Assembly (NCBI GenBank): GCA_934129895.1
Contig: CAKOWY010000001.1
Coordinates: forward strand, 558,001-622,000
Source: an uncultured Clostridia bacterium
Lineage (GTDB): Bacteria; Bacillota; Clostridia; TANB77; CAG-508
DNA length: 64,000 nucleotides
Direction of reading: 5' to 3'
The position numbers and the translations under genes are program-made. Numbering within the stretch: position 1 is the first letter of the stretch; each line of letters starts with the position of its first letter. Of this stretch, positions 9,058 through 18,953 are shown piece after piece. The notes beneath the pieces were generated by a model that made no database searches, had not been told where the DNA came from, and saw nothing but the letters and a program-made list of their open reading frames with translations.

Positions 9058-10392
9058 TTAGTCATCAAATCTTCTCTCTATATTTACAAACTTTGTATAA
9101 TTTCCCATCCAATACAATTTTACAGTTCCTGTTGAACCACCTCTTTGTTTTGCTATTATCACTTCTGCAATATCTTTTTCTGCACTTTCTTTATTGTAAT
9201 AATCATCTCTATATAAAAACATTACTATATCAGCATCTTGTTCTATTGCTCCAGATTCACGCAAGTCTGATAGCATAGGTCTATGGTCATCTCTTTGTTC
9301 TACAGCTCTTGATAGCTGTGATAATGCTATTACTGGAACATTTAATTCTTTTGCCAATACTTTTAATGATCTACTTATTTCTGATATTTCTTGCTCTCTA
9401 CTTCCATTTCTTTTATTGCTTCCTGATATTAACTGTAAATAATCTATAACAACAAGTCCTATATTTTTTTCCATTTTTAGTTTTCTACATTTTGTTCTTA
9501 TTTCCATTACAGATATACCTGGTGTATCATCTATATATACTCCCGCTTCTGAAAGTGGTCCTATTGCTTCTGCAAGTTTTGTCCAGTCTTCTTCATCTAG
9601 TTTTCCTGTTCTTACTTTATTACTGTCTACCATCGCTTCACTACATAACATTCTATTTACTAATTGGTCTTTTGACATTTCGAGGCTGAATATTGCTACT
9701 GGTACATTTGCTCTTAATGCTGCATTTGTTGCAATATTTAATGCAAATGCTGTTTTTCCCATAGCTGGTCTTGCTGCAACTAATATTAATTCAGAGCCAT
9801 GTAATCCTGCTGTTTTATCATCTAAATCATAAAATTGTGTTGGTACTCCTGTTACATGTTGTTTCTGATTATATAATTTTTCAAGATTTGTAAAACTTTC
9901 TACTAATACATCTTTGATTGGTGTATAGCTTTTGGTATTTTTGCTTTGCATTATATCAAAAATCTTTTTTTCTGCTCCATCCATTATATCCTCAACATCT
10001 TCTGTTGGGTTATATCCTAATTCTATTATTTCATTTGCTGTTTTTATTAAATTTCTTAATACTGATTTTTCTTCAACTATTTTTATATATTTTTGTACAT
10101 TTGCTGTTGTTGGAACTTTGTCTGGCAAACTTGCTAAATATTCAAATCCACCAACTTGTTCAAATTTTCCCATTGATTCAAGTTCATCTTTTAATGTTAT
10201 TATATCAATAGGTTCTGATTTACTATATAAGTTTAATATTGCTTGATATATTATTTTGTTGTCTTCTCTATAAAATGCATCTTCTTTTAGTACTTCAACT
10301 GCTGCCATTACTGCATCATTATCTGTTAGCATACTCCCCAATACAGCTTGTTCTGCATCTTCATCATGTGGTGGTACTTTTCCTAATTCCAT
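9058..10392 (-). CDS. dnaB: Replicative DNA helicase DnaB (DnaC in Bacillus)
   Basis: DnaB is the hexameric 5'-3' helicase at the replication fork, loaded onto single-stranded DNA and paired with primase. The 444-aa protein shows the N-terminal domain (PPHDEDAEQAVLGSML), the RecA-like core with Walker A ARPAMGKT near residue 209, and VVIDYLQLI as Walker B. Length is normal and no intein is present. An AAGGGGG ribosome site precedes the ATG. It follows rplI on the same strand, the common rplI-dnaB order of Firmicutes. Confidence 0.98.
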   Translation of the reverse strand: MELGKVPPHDEDAEQAVLGSMLTDNDAVMAAVEVLKEDAFYREDNKIIYQAILNLYSKSEPIDIITLKDELESMGKFEQVGGFEYLASLPDKVPTTANVQKYIKIVEEKSVLRNLIKTANEIIELGYNPTEDVEDIMDGAEKKIFDIMQSKNTKSYTPIKDVLVESFTNLEKLYNQKQHVTGVPTQFYDLDDKTAGLHGSELILVAARPAMGKTAFALNIATNAALRANVPVAIFSLEMSKDQLVNRMLCSEAMVDSNKVRTGKLDEEDWTKLAEAIGPLSEAGVYIDDTPGISVMEIRTKCRKLKMEKNIGLVVIDYLQLISGSNKRNGSREQEISEISRSLKVLAKELNVPVIALSQLSRAVEQRDDHRPMLSDLRESGAIEQDADIVMFLYRDDYYNKESAEKDIAEVIIAKQRGGSTGTVKLYWMGNYTKFVNIERRFDD

Positions 10393-10465
10393 CTTTTTGC
10401 CCCCTTATAACAATCTTTATAATTCATTATTTTAAATAATAAATATAAAAGTTGTTAAATGAAAT

Positions 10466-10909
10466 TTATCCAATTACATCTACTTTTATTTTTCCTACTA
10501 CACCTTCAAATAGTTTTATTGAAACTGTATGTACACCTAATGTTTTTATTGTTTCTTTTAAATCTACTTTTTTCTTATCTATTTTTATATTGTGTTGTTT
10601 TTCAAAAGCATCTGCTATGTCTTTTGCTGAAACTCCACCAAATATTTTTCCATTTTCTCCAGCTTTTACTTGTATTCTTAATGATATTTTATTCATTTTT
10701 TCTGCTAATTTTTGTGCTTCTTCTTTTTCTGTGTCTTTTTTGAATTGTTTTGAAGAATTTTGTGCTTGTAATTTAGCCATATTTTCTGCATTTGCTTCTA
10801 CTGCTAAATTTTTAGGGAATAAAAAATTACGTACGTATCCGTCTGATGCATTTATTACTTCATCTTTTTTTCCTACTCCTTTTATGTCTGCTTTTAATAT
10901 TACTTTCAT
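10466..10909 (-). CDS. rplI: 50S ribosomal protein L9
   Basis: L9 binds 23S rRNA at the base of the L1 stalk and helps maintain reading frame. The N-terminal domain MKVILKADIKGVGKKDEV and the following GYVRNFLFPKNLA are diagnostic; the total of 147 aa is normal. I use the ATG at 10907-10909, because L9 proteins begin MKVIL and AAAGGA is about 11 bases upstream; a GTG three codons earlier overlaps the ribosome site. It lies between gdpP and dnaB, the usual order of this replication-ribosome cluster. Confidence 0.97.
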   Translation of the reverse strand: MKVILKADIKGVGKKDEVINASDGYVRNFLFPKNLAVEANAENMAKLQAQNSSKQFKKDTEKEEAQKLAEKMNKISLRIQVKAGENGKIFGGVSAKDIADAFEKQHNIKIDKKKVDLKETIKTLGVHTVSIKLFEGVVGKIKVDVIG

Positions 10910-10957
10910 ACTAATCACTTTCCTTTCATGACTTATATTGTACTCTAAAATAGCAAA

Positions 10958-10980
10958 AATAGCAAGTAAAACTTGCTATT
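10958..10980 (-). terminator. Weak terminator or attenuator between gdpP and rplI
   Basis: Minus-strand stem AATAGCAAG / CTTGCTATT just after the gdpP stop, followed by an interrupted T stretch (TTTGCTATTTT). It may terminate or reduce read-through into rplI. Confidence 0.55.
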
Positions 10981-10988
10981 CTTTTGTT

Positions 10989-13004
10989 TTATTCTTTCTC
11001 TTCAAAATATTCATTAATTTTAGAAATCAATTCTTGTTTGGCTTCATCTATTGTCACATTTTCAAGCTGTGCACCAGCAAGAGTAATATGACCTCCTCCA
11101 CCTAGTTTTTCTAGTATCATTTGAACATTTACATCTCCTATTGAACGTCCACTTATACAAACTTTTCCATCTTCCATTAATCCTAAAACAAATGATGCTG
11201 TTATATTTCCTATTGTTAATAATTCATCTGCTGCTTTTGCACAAATTAAGCTTGTTTCTTTTTCTTGGACATCATATATTGATATTCCTATTGACTCTCT
11301 TACAATTTCTGCTTTTCTTACTATTTCAGATATTGTATTATAACTTTCTAAATCACTTTGGAACCATTTTTTTACTTTTATTATATCAACACCACATCTA
11401 CGTAAATATGCTGCCGCTTCAAATGTTCTTACACCAGTTTTAAATGTGAAATTTTTTGTATCCATCATAATTCCTGCATATAATGCCTCTGCTTCTACTT
11501 CTGATAATTCAACTTCATTTTGTGTATATTGAATTATTTCTGTTACTAATTCTGCTGCAGATGATGCATATACTTCTTGGAATGTTAATATACTATTATC
11601 TATAAAATCTGCACTTCTTCTATGATGATCTATTACTACTATTTTATTTGTTTTTGTTAATAATTCTGGTGATTCAACATATGTTTTTTTATGTGTATCA
11701 ACAACTACTAATAATGTTTCACTATCTACTTGTGCTAAAGCTGTTTCACTATTTATAAATACTTCTTGATATTGATCTTTTATTGATTCATAAAGATCTT
11801 TTATTGATGGAGTTTCTACATTTGCTACAATTCTTGCTTCTTTTCCTAATGTTTTTGCAATTCTATATATTCCTAAGGCTGAACCAATTGCATCTATGTC
11901 TGGGTTTGTATGTCCCATTATCATTATTTTATCATTTTCTTTTATTAATTCTTCTAATGCATGTGCAACAATTCTTGCTTTTACTTTTGTTCTCTTTTCT
12001 ACTTCTTCAACTTTTCCACCAAAGAATAAATATTTTCCATTTTGTCTTATTACTGCTTGATCTCCACCTCTACCTAATATTACATCCATTGCTGCAGAAG
12101 CTGATTTATATACATCTCTTTCTGTATCTCCTTCATTTGAGATTGCTATACTTAATGTCAATTGTATTTTGTCTTTTCTTACAAGATTTTTAATAGAATC
12201 TAATATTGCAAATTTTTCTTCTTTAATTTTTTCGAGATTTTTTTGTTCAAATACATATACATATGTATCTCTATCTGTTTTTACTAGTATCCCATTTGTT
12301 TCATTTACCCAATCATATATTGTGCTTTCTACTTTTGCCATTAATTGTGTTTTCTGTTCTGCGTCAACTCTTTGTGTCACTTCTTCATAATTGTCTATCA
12401 TTATTATTCCAACACATATTTTTTGGTCTTCATTCTCTTGTTTTAGTTTTACTTTTTCTGTTTCATCAATAAAATATAAAATCATCATATATTCTGGTGA
12501 TTTTTTTCTTTCATATTTTTTAGATTTTGCAAATTCTCCTTGTACTGTATATGTTTTCTTTCCTATTTGTATTTGTCTTATTACTGATTTTCTTTTTTTA
12601 TTATCACTTTTTTCAATCTCATCTTTTATGTCTATTATTAAATCATTTATATAATTATTCATATCAATATCTGCAAACTCTGTTACAAATTTTGAACTTT
12701 TCCATACAACATTACCATTTGTTTCTAGTATTACAAGTGGGAATGGTGAATTTATTAAACTGCTTTTTGCTGCTGAATCTACTGTTAATGTTAAATCTTG
12801 CAATTGTTCTGATATTTCACTTTTTCTTTTATTATTTGCAAAATATGTATAACATAATATTGATATATATAATATTATTGATGGAATTATTAATATAGTT
12901 CTAAATACTGATATTAAAATAAGTAATATTAATATTATTACTAAATATATTTTGGTTCTTGATACTAAGCTATCAAATACTTTTCTACTATTATTTTCAG
13001 ACAT
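10989..13004 (-). CDS. gdpP: c-di-AMP phosphodiesterase, GdpP family
   Basis: GdpP hydrolyses the second messenger c-di-AMP, opposing CdaA (encoded here at 38939-39886). This 671-aa protein has two N-terminal membrane helices (about 17-55), a PAS-like region, a degenerate GGDEF-like domain, then a DHH domain with GHTNPDIDAIGSA near residue 365 and DHHRR near 462. It ends in DHHA1 with GGGGH. Length and domain order match family members. It starts the gdpP-rplI-dnaB cluster and has a strong promoter of its own. Confidence 0.95.
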   Translation of the reverse strand: MSENNSRKVFDSLVSRTKIYLVIILILLILISVFRTILIIPSIILYISILCYTYFANNKRKSEISEQLQDLTLTVDSAAKSSLINSPFPLVILETNGNVVWKSSKFVTEFADIDMNNYINDLIIDIKDEIEKSDNKKRKSVIRQIQIGKKTYTVQGEFAKSKKYERKKSPEYMMILYFIDETEKVKLKQENEDQKICVGIIMIDNYEEVTQRVDAEQKTQLMAKVESTIYDWVNETNGILVKTDRDTYVYVFEQKNLEKIKEEKFAILDSIKNLVRKDKIQLTLSIAISNEGDTERDVYKSASAAMDVILGRGGDQAVIRQNGKYLFFGGKVEEVEKRTKVKARIVAHALEELIKENDKIMIMGHTNPDIDAIGSALGIYRIAKTLGKEARIVANVETPSIKDLYESIKDQYQEVFINSETALAQVDSETLLVVVDTHKKTYVESPELLTKTNKIVVIDHHRRSADFIDNSILTFQEVYASSAAELVTEIIQYTQNEVELSEVEAEALYAGIMMDTKNFTFKTGVRTFEAAAYLRRCGVDIIKVKKWFQSDLESYNTISEIVRKAEIVRESIGISIYDVQEKETSLICAKAADELLTIGNITASFVLGLMEDGKVCISGRSIGDVNVQMILEKLGGGGHITLAGAQLENVTIDEAKQELISKINEYFEEKE

Positions 13005-13027
13005 AGTTTCTCCTTTTATACCTTTAT

Positions 13028-13056
13028 AGTATACCTCTAAATATGCTATTTGTCAA
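13028..13056 (-). promoter_or_regulatory. Sigma-A promoter for gdpP
   Basis: Minus-strand TTGACA, 17-base spacer, TATACT, about 25 bases before the gdpP start. A near-consensus promoter. Confidence 0.75.
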
Positions 13057-13080
13057 GTTTTCAGTTTTCTCAAAGTTCAC

Positions 13081-13119
13081 AAAAAAATAGATATTATAAC
13101 ATTAAATATTATAATATCT
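13081..13119 (-). terminator. Terminator at the end of the suf-mnmA operon
   Basis: Perfect 11-bp stem AGATATTATAA / TTATAATATCT with TTTTTTT following on the minus strand, eight bases after the mnmA stop codon. It marks the end of the transcript running from the DtxR-like gene. Confidence 0.85.
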
Positions 13120-13126
13120 GTTTTCT

Positions 13127-14179
<1,053 letters not shown>

Positions 14180-14199
14180 TTCATTTTCCTTTTTAATAA

Positions 14200-14667
14200 T
14201 TAATGACAACAATTTATTGTTCCTTTTCCATTTTCATCATTTTTATTTAACATATCTTCTAATGTATGCCATGCAAGTAGTGCACATTTTACTCTTGCAG
14301 GCATATTTGATACATTTTTAAATGCTATTGCATCTTCTAATTTTTTTAATTGTTCTTCATCTGTTATTTCTCTTTTTATCATTTCTATAAATGTTTTTAT
14401 AATTTCTTTTGCTTCTTCAATCGTTTTACCTCTTAAAGTATCTATCATTATAGATGTTGAAGCTTGTGAAATTGCACATCCATGTCCTGAAAATGCCATA
14501 TCTTCAATTTTATCTCCATTTAGTTTTAGTTCTAGTATTATTTCATCTCCACAATTTGGATTATGGCCAATTTCTGAATAATCTGCATTTTCTAGCTTCT
14601 TTTTATTATATGAATTCATACTATGTTCCATTATTAAGTCATTATATACATCTGTTAAATCTTCCAT
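14200..14667 (-). CDS. sufU: SufU-type sulfur relay / scaffold protein
   Basis: SufU is a zinc protein that accepts sulfur from SufS in Firmicutes. The 155-aa protein shows the zinc-site residues NCGDE (Cys39, Asp41), GHGC (Cys64) and RVKCALL (near residue 127), the SufU pattern. It starts 14 bases after the sufS stop. Its order behind sufS and in front of mnmA points to shared sulfur transfer for Fe-S clusters and tRNA. Confidence 0.95.
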   Translation of the reverse strand: MEDLTDVYNDLIMEHSMNSYNKKKLENADYSEIGHNPNCGDEIILELKLNGDKIEDMAFSGHGCAISQASTSIMIDTLRGKTIEEAKEIIKTFIEMIKREITDEEQLKKLEDAIAFKNVSNMPARVKCALLAWHTLEDMLNKNDENGKGTINCCH

Positions 14668-14681
14668 TTTTTAGCCTTTCT

Positions 14682-15902
14682 TTATTTTATAAATTTTTTA
14701 AACATATCATAAGCTTTATTTAAAGCATGTACAAGTCTATCTACATCTTCTTTTGTATTATAAAAATAAAAACTTGCTCTACATGTTGAATCAATTCCTA
14801 AAAATCTCATAAGTGGTTGTGCACAATGATTTCCAGAACGTACACATACACCTTCTGAATCTAATATACTTGCTACATCATGTGGATGTACACCTTTTAT
14901 ATTAAATGAAATTACACTTGAATGATTTTTTTCATTTGGAGTCATATATAATGTTAAAAAATCTAATTTTGATAATTCTTGTCTTGCATATTCTAATACA
15001 TCATTTTCTAATTCTTGCATTTTATCATATCCTAAATTTTGAATATAATCAATTGCAGCACCTAATCCTACAACACCTTCTACATTTTGTGTCCCAGCTT
15101 CAAATTTATTTGGTAATGGTGCATATGTTGTTTCTTGTTCATATACATATTCAATCATATCTCCACCCATTAAAAATGGTGTCATTTTATTTAATATTTC
15201 TTTTTTTCCATATAACACCCCAATTCCAAGAGGTGCTAACATTTTATGTCCTGAAAACACTAAAAAATCTGCATCTAAATCTTGTACATCTATTTTTATA
15301 TGTGGAATGCTTTGTGATGCATCAATAATTACTACTGCTCCTTTTTTGTGTGCATATTTGATTATTTTCTTTACATTATTAATTGTTCCTAAAACATTTG
15401 AAACATGTGCTATTCCAACTATTTTTGTTCTATCTGTGATTTTTGTTTCAATTTCTTCATCTGAAAGTTCGAATTCTTCATTAATATACATATAATTTAA
15501 TTTACTTTCAGTTGCTTTTGTTATTTTTTGCCATGGTACTAAATTTGAATGATGTTCCATTATAGATATAACAACTTCATCATCTTTTTTTAAATTATCC
15601 ATTCCATATGAATATGCTATTAAGTTTAAACTTTCTGTTGCATTTTTTGAAAAAATTATTTCTTCTGGATGTTTTGCATTAATAAATTTTGCAATTTTTT
15701 GTCTTGTACTTTCATAAGCTTCTGTTGCTTCAATACTTAATGTGTAAGCTCCTCTATGTGGATTTGCGTTATTTTTTTTATAAAATTCTTCTATTGCATT
15801 TATTACTTGTATTGGTTTTTGAGTTGTAGCTCCACTATCTAAATATGTTATATTACGATTTTCTAATAACGGAAAATCTTTTTTTATATTTTCAACATTC
15901 AT
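14682..15902 (-). CDS. sufS: Cysteine desulfurase SufS
   Basis: This PLP enzyme removes sulfur from cysteine as a persulfide for Fe-S assembly. The PLP lysine lies in SGHK near residue 219, and the persulfide cysteine in RSGNHCAQP near 360. I start at ATG 15900-15902 (MNVENIKKDF), because AAAGGA lies 8-9 bases upstream; a longer frame to 15968 runs into the antisense cassette and lacks a ribosome site. Length 406 aa is normal. Oddity: a plus-strand promoter (15919-15947) begins 17 bases upstream of its start codon. Confidence 0.96.
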   Translation of the reverse strand: MNVENIKKDFPLLENRNITYLDSGATTQKPIQVINAIEEFYKKNNANPHRGAYTLSIEATEAYESTRQKIAKFINAKHPEEIIFSKNATESLNLIAYSYGMDNLKKDDEVVISIMEHHSNLVPWQKITKATESKLNYMYINEEFELSDEEIETKITDRTKIVGIAHVSNVLGTINNVKKIIKYAHKKGAVVIIDASQSIPHIKIDVQDLDADFLVFSGHKMLAPLGIGVLYGKKEILNKMTPFLMGGDMIEYVYEQETTYAPLPNKFEAGTQNVEGVVGLGAAIDYIQNLGYDKMQELENDVLEYARQELSKLDFLTLYMTPNEKNHSSVISFNIKGVHPHDVASILDSEGVCVRSGNHCAQPLMRFLGIDSTCRASFYFYNTKEDVDRLVHALNKAYDMFKKFIK

Positions 15903-15918
15903 TTTTGCAATCCTTTCT

Positions 15919-15947
15919 TTGACTTTTTTTCCTATTAGTGATATAAT
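15919..15947 (+). promoter_or_regulatory. Promoter of the antisense 59-aa gene inside the suf operon
   Basis: TTGACT, exactly 17 bases, TATAAT. It directs transcription against the suf operon, starting just upstream of the sufS start codon. The same hexamers and spacing recur at 18673-18701. Confidence 0.8.
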
Positions 15948-15988
15948 AAAGGTTGACCGAATATCCATTTTAGGAGGGCTTTCGTATT

Positions 15989-16168
15989 ATGAACTTAATA
16001 AAACTGATAACTTCCGATTTCAACTTTGCCCTGATGCTTTTAGGGCTTTTGTCAGTTGGACTTGGAATTTGGTGTATGTCTGACAAACACCAATTCTTCC
16101 TCTTCCATTTTATCGGAGGTTTAGCCTTAATTGGCTTCGGTGTTCCTATTGTGCTCTTGGCACTATGA
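15989..16168 (+). CDS. Small two-helix membrane protein, 59 aa, antisense to the suf operon
   Basis: Reads MNLIKLITSDFNFALM and onward, with two hydrophobic segments (about 12-30 and 36-59). No family recognised. AGGAGG lies 11 bases before the ATG, a perfect promoter lies upstream, and a perfect terminator follows, so it is a complete expression unit. By hand count 16021-16140 is 42-43% G+C, well above its neighbours. It fills the gap between the sufD stop codon and the sufS ribosome site, on the opposite strand. Function unknown; likely acquired. Confidence 0.75.
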   Translation: MNLIKLITSDFNFALMLLGLLSVGLGIWCMSDKHQFFLFHFIGGLALIGFGVPIVLLAL

Positions 16169-16174
16169 GGTTCA

Positions 16175-16209
16175 CTCCCAATCTCGCACTGCGGATTGGG
16201 AGCTTTTTT
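16175..16209 (+). terminator. Terminator of the antisense 59-aa gene
   Basis: Stem CTCCCAATC / GATTGGGAG with a 10-base loop followed by CTTTTTT. The T-run reaches the sufD stop codon (16208-16210), so the cassette abuts the host gene. Confidence 0.9.
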
Positions 16210-17254
16210 AATCTAGTTTTTTGTCAATTTCTTTTAATATCACATTTTTTAATTCTTCATCATTTATTCTATCAATTATCTTTTGAAAATTAGCTCTAAC
16301 AATTAATTTCACAGCTTCTTTATAACTTAATCCTCTAGTCATTAAATAAAATAATTGTTTCATATCAACTTTTCCAGATGCTGTTGAATGATTTCCTTCG
16401 ACATCTTCTTCTGTACATAAAAGCATTGGCAATGCTATTGATTTTGCTTTATTTGATAATAGCATACAATATTCGTTTTCATTACCTTTTGACTTTTTAG
16501 CACCTTTTTTGAAATCAATTGTTCCTTTAAAGTTTTTCTTTGCAGAATCCTTTAGAGCTCCTTGAACATCAATGTCTATATTAGTCTTTTTTCCTCTTAA
16601 TTCCGCAATATAATTAATGTCTTTTATTTGATTATCTATTCCTAAATATATAGATTTTAAATCATTTTCAGCATTATCACCTATAATATTAGAATAATAA
16701 TTTGATATACTCGTTTTTCCACCAATATCAATAATTGTATATTTTACATTTGAATTTTCTTCTAATTTATTTTCTATTGCCTCAAAATTTTCTGATTGCT
16801 CATTTAATAAATTTACAATTGTTATATCTAATTTTGATTTAGCATTTGCTATTGTTCTTATAATTCCATTATGAAAACACTTTTTATTAGTATTTGATAT
16901 ATATTCTATTATTATGTTTGTATCTCCATTTGCAATAATCTCTATTTGATTTATCAAATTAAAGTTTTCATCATCAAATATATATTTAATTCTAATATTT
17001 TCTTTTTTGCTTCCTGTTTGAATTCTTATTTTATTATTGGCTGTTTCATAATTTAATTCTTCTAAAATTTTACCAGTTCCATATATTAATACTTGATTTG
17101 TTGTTTGATTATCAATTATGCTTCCATTATTAATAATTTCTACATTTTTAAATTCAGCAATCTTTTCTGGCATTTCTAATTCAATTTCAATATTGTTTAT
17201 TAAAAAATTTCTTGCTGTTCTTACTGGTGTATCATTTACTCTTAATTTTTCCAT
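16208..17254 (-). CDS. sufD: SufD-type Fe-S assembly scaffold subunit
   Basis: SufD pairs with SufB in the SufBC2D scaffold. The 348-aa protein shares the SufBD beta-helix core and ends with a SufB/D-type tail (QLFYLMTRGLSYKEAVKLIV). The assignment rests on this tail and on position; the N-terminal half is divergent. Its ATG overlaps the sufB stop (TAATG), which indicates translational coupling. Confidence 0.88.
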   Translation of the reverse strand: MEKLRVNDTPVRTARNFLINNIEIELEMPEKIAEFKNVEIINNGSIIDNQTTNQVLIYGTGKILEELNYETANNKIRIQTGSKKENIRIKYIFDDENFNLINQIEIIANGDTNIIIEYISNTNKKCFHNGIIRTIANAKSKLDITIVNLLNEQSENFEAIENKLEENSNVKYTIIDIGGKTSISNYYSNIIGDNAENDLKSIYLGIDNQIKDINYIAELRGKKTNIDIDVQGALKDSAKKNFKGTIDFKKGAKKSKGNENEYCMLLSNKAKSIALPMLLCTEEDVEGNHSTASGKVDMKQLFYLMTRGLSYKEAVKLIVRANFQKIIDRINDEELKNVILKEIDKKLD

Positions 17255-18654
17255 TATCCGATTGCCCCCTCTAACTCTAGATTTATCAAATTATTCATTT
17301 CAACTGCATATTCTACTGGTAATTCTTTTGAAATAGGATATGCAAATCCTCTTACTATCATCGCTTTTGCATCTTCTTCTGACAATCCTCTTGACATTAA
17401 ATAAAATATTGTTTTATCACTTATTTTTCCTATTTTGGCTTCGTGTGAAAATTCTACTTCATCTGTTCTAATATCATTTACTGGTATTGTATCAGATCTT
17501 GAAATATCATCTAACATTAATGATTCACAACTTACACTACATTTTGAATTTTTTGCATTTTCATTTATTCTTACTAATGCTCTATAAGTACATGCTCCTC
17601 CATCTTTTGAAATTGATTTTGAATTTACTACAGATGATGTGTTTGGAGCATTATGAATTACTTTAAATCCTGTATCTAAATTTTGTCCTCCACCTGCAAA
17701 TGTGATTCCTGTATATTCTGTTTTTGCATTTTCACCATTTAATATACTCATTGGATATAACATAGAAATTTTTGAACCAAATGAACCTGTTACCCAGTCT
17801 ATTTGTGCATTTTTTCCTACTATTGCTTTTTTAGTATTTAGGTTCATCATATTTTTTGACCAATTTTCTATTGTTGAATATCTTAAATACGCATTATCTT
17901 TTACATATAATTCTACACATCCTGCATGTAAATTTACTTTATTATATTTTGGAGCTGAACATCCTTCTATAAAATGTAAACTTGCTCCTTCATCGACTAT
18001 TATCAATGTATGTTCAAATTGTCCTGATTCTGGAGAATTTAATCTAAAATATGATTGTAATGGTATATCTAATTTTACTCCTTTTGGTACATATACGAAT
18101 GATCCTCCAGACCATACTGCTGCATGTAATGCAACAAATTTATGATCACTTATTGGTACACATTTCATAAAATGTTCTTTTACTATTTCTGGATAATCTC
18201 TTACAGCAGATTCCATATCTGTATAGATTACTCCTTGTTTTATTAAATCTTCTTTCATGCTATGATATACTACTTCTGAGTCATATTGTGCTCCAACTCC
18301 TGCTAATGATGTTTTTTCTGCCTCTGGTATTCCTAATTTATCAAATGTATCTTTTATCTCATCTGGCACATCTTCCCATGAACTGTTTAAATTTGTTTTT
18401 GGTTTTACATAAGTTGCAATTTCATCCATTTTTAATTCTGATAAATCAGGTCCCCATGTTGGAAGTTCTAATTTTTCATACGTTTCTAATGCTTTTAGTC
18501 TAATTTCTAACATCCATTCTGGTTCATTTTTTCTTTTTGATATTTCTTCTACTATTTCTTTGCTTAACCCTTTTTGCATTTTAAATTCATAGTCATCTTT
18601 ATTTTTTATATCATATATATTTCTATTTATTTCATTTACTTGTGTTTTTGCCAT
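17254..18654 (-). CDS. sufB: SufB Fe-S assembly scaffold
   Basis: SufB is the main Fe-S scaffold, acting with SufC ATPase and SufD. The 466-aa length is normal, and conserved stretches such as HAAVWSGGSFVYVPKGV, EGCSAPKYN, and SRSDTIPVN match SufB. The ATG at 18654 has GAAAGGAATTC upstream. The downstream end overlaps sufD by one base. Oddity: sufC and sufB, usually close together, are separated by a 290-base slot holding an antisense gene. Confidence 0.97.
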   Translation of the reverse strand: MAKTQVNEINRNIYDIKNKDDYEFKMQKGLSKEIVEEISKRKNEPEWMLEIRLKALETYEKLELPTWGPDLSELKMDEIATYVKPKTNLNSSWEDVPDEIKDTFDKLGIPEAEKTSLAGVGAQYDSEVVYHSMKEDLIKQGVIYTDMESAVRDYPEIVKEHFMKCVPISDHKFVALHAAVWSGGSFVYVPKGVKLDIPLQSYFRLNSPESGQFEHTLIIVDEGASLHFIEGCSAPKYNKVNLHAGCVELYVKDNAYLRYSTIENWSKNMMNLNTKKAIVGKNAQIDWVTGSFGSKISMLYPMSILNGENAKTEYTGITFAGGGQNLDTGFKVIHNAPNTSSVVNSKSISKDGGACTYRALVRINENAKNSKCSVSCESLMLDDISRSDTIPVNDIRTDEVEFSHEAKIGKISDKTIFYLMSRGLSEEDAKAMIVRGFAYPISKELPVEYAVEMNNLINLELEGAIG

Positions 18655-18672
18655 ATAGAATTCCTTTCTTTG

Positions 18673-18701
18673 TTGACTTTCTCTTCCTTATAAAGTATAA
18701 T
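18673..18701 (+). promoter_or_regulatory. Promoter of the antisense 57-aa gene inside the suf operon
   Basis: TTGACT, exactly 17 bases, TATAAT, 19 bases from the sufB start codon and pointing away from it. It is identical in hexamers and spacing to the promoter at 15919-15947. Confidence 0.8.
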
Positions 18702-18735
18702 TTCTTTATACTTTTGAGAAAGGGTGTTGTTTTAT

Positions 18736-18909
18736 ATGAATAACAAAAATTTTGTAATCATTTTCACAATCTTTATCTCTGTTTGGGGTATTATTACACA
18801 CTCAACTGATCTCGTCGAATGGGGCTTGTCTCTTTCTATCGGAATGTTTATTGCCGATTATGTGCTCTCTCCCATTCTTAATCGCACTCATACTCACAAC
18901 AAAAAGTAA
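18736..18909 (+). CDS. Small two-helix membrane protein, 57 aa, antisense to the suf operon
   Basis: Reads MNNKNFVIIFTIFISVW and onward, with two hydrophobic segments (about 5-24 and 28-47) and a His/Lys tail (THTHNKK). No family recognised. I prefer the ATG at 18736, because GAAAGGG lies 11 bases upstream; a GTG at 18724 overlaps that site. By hand count 18781-18840 is 43% G+C. With its own promoter and terminator it fills the slot between the sufC stop codon and the sufB ribosome site. Similar in size and layout to the gene at 15989-16168, but the sequences are not obviously alike. Confidence 0.75.
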   Translation: MNNKNFVIIFTIFISVWGIITHSTDLVEWGLSLSIGMFIADYVLSPILNRTHTHNKK

Positions 18910-18916
18910 ACTGTCG

Positions 18917-18953
18917 GCACTGATTTTTATAAAAGTCAGTGCTATTATTTTTT
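18917..18953 (+). terminator. Terminator of the antisense 57-aa gene
   Basis: Stem GCACTGATTTTT / AAAAGTCAGTGC (one G-T pair) followed by a T-run that overlaps the sufC stop codon region. Confidence 0.8.

Noticed and set aside
14682..15968. Longer SufS start at 15968
   Set aside because: It would add 22 residues read through the antisense promoter region without a ribosome site; ATG 15902 has a good site and fits the family.
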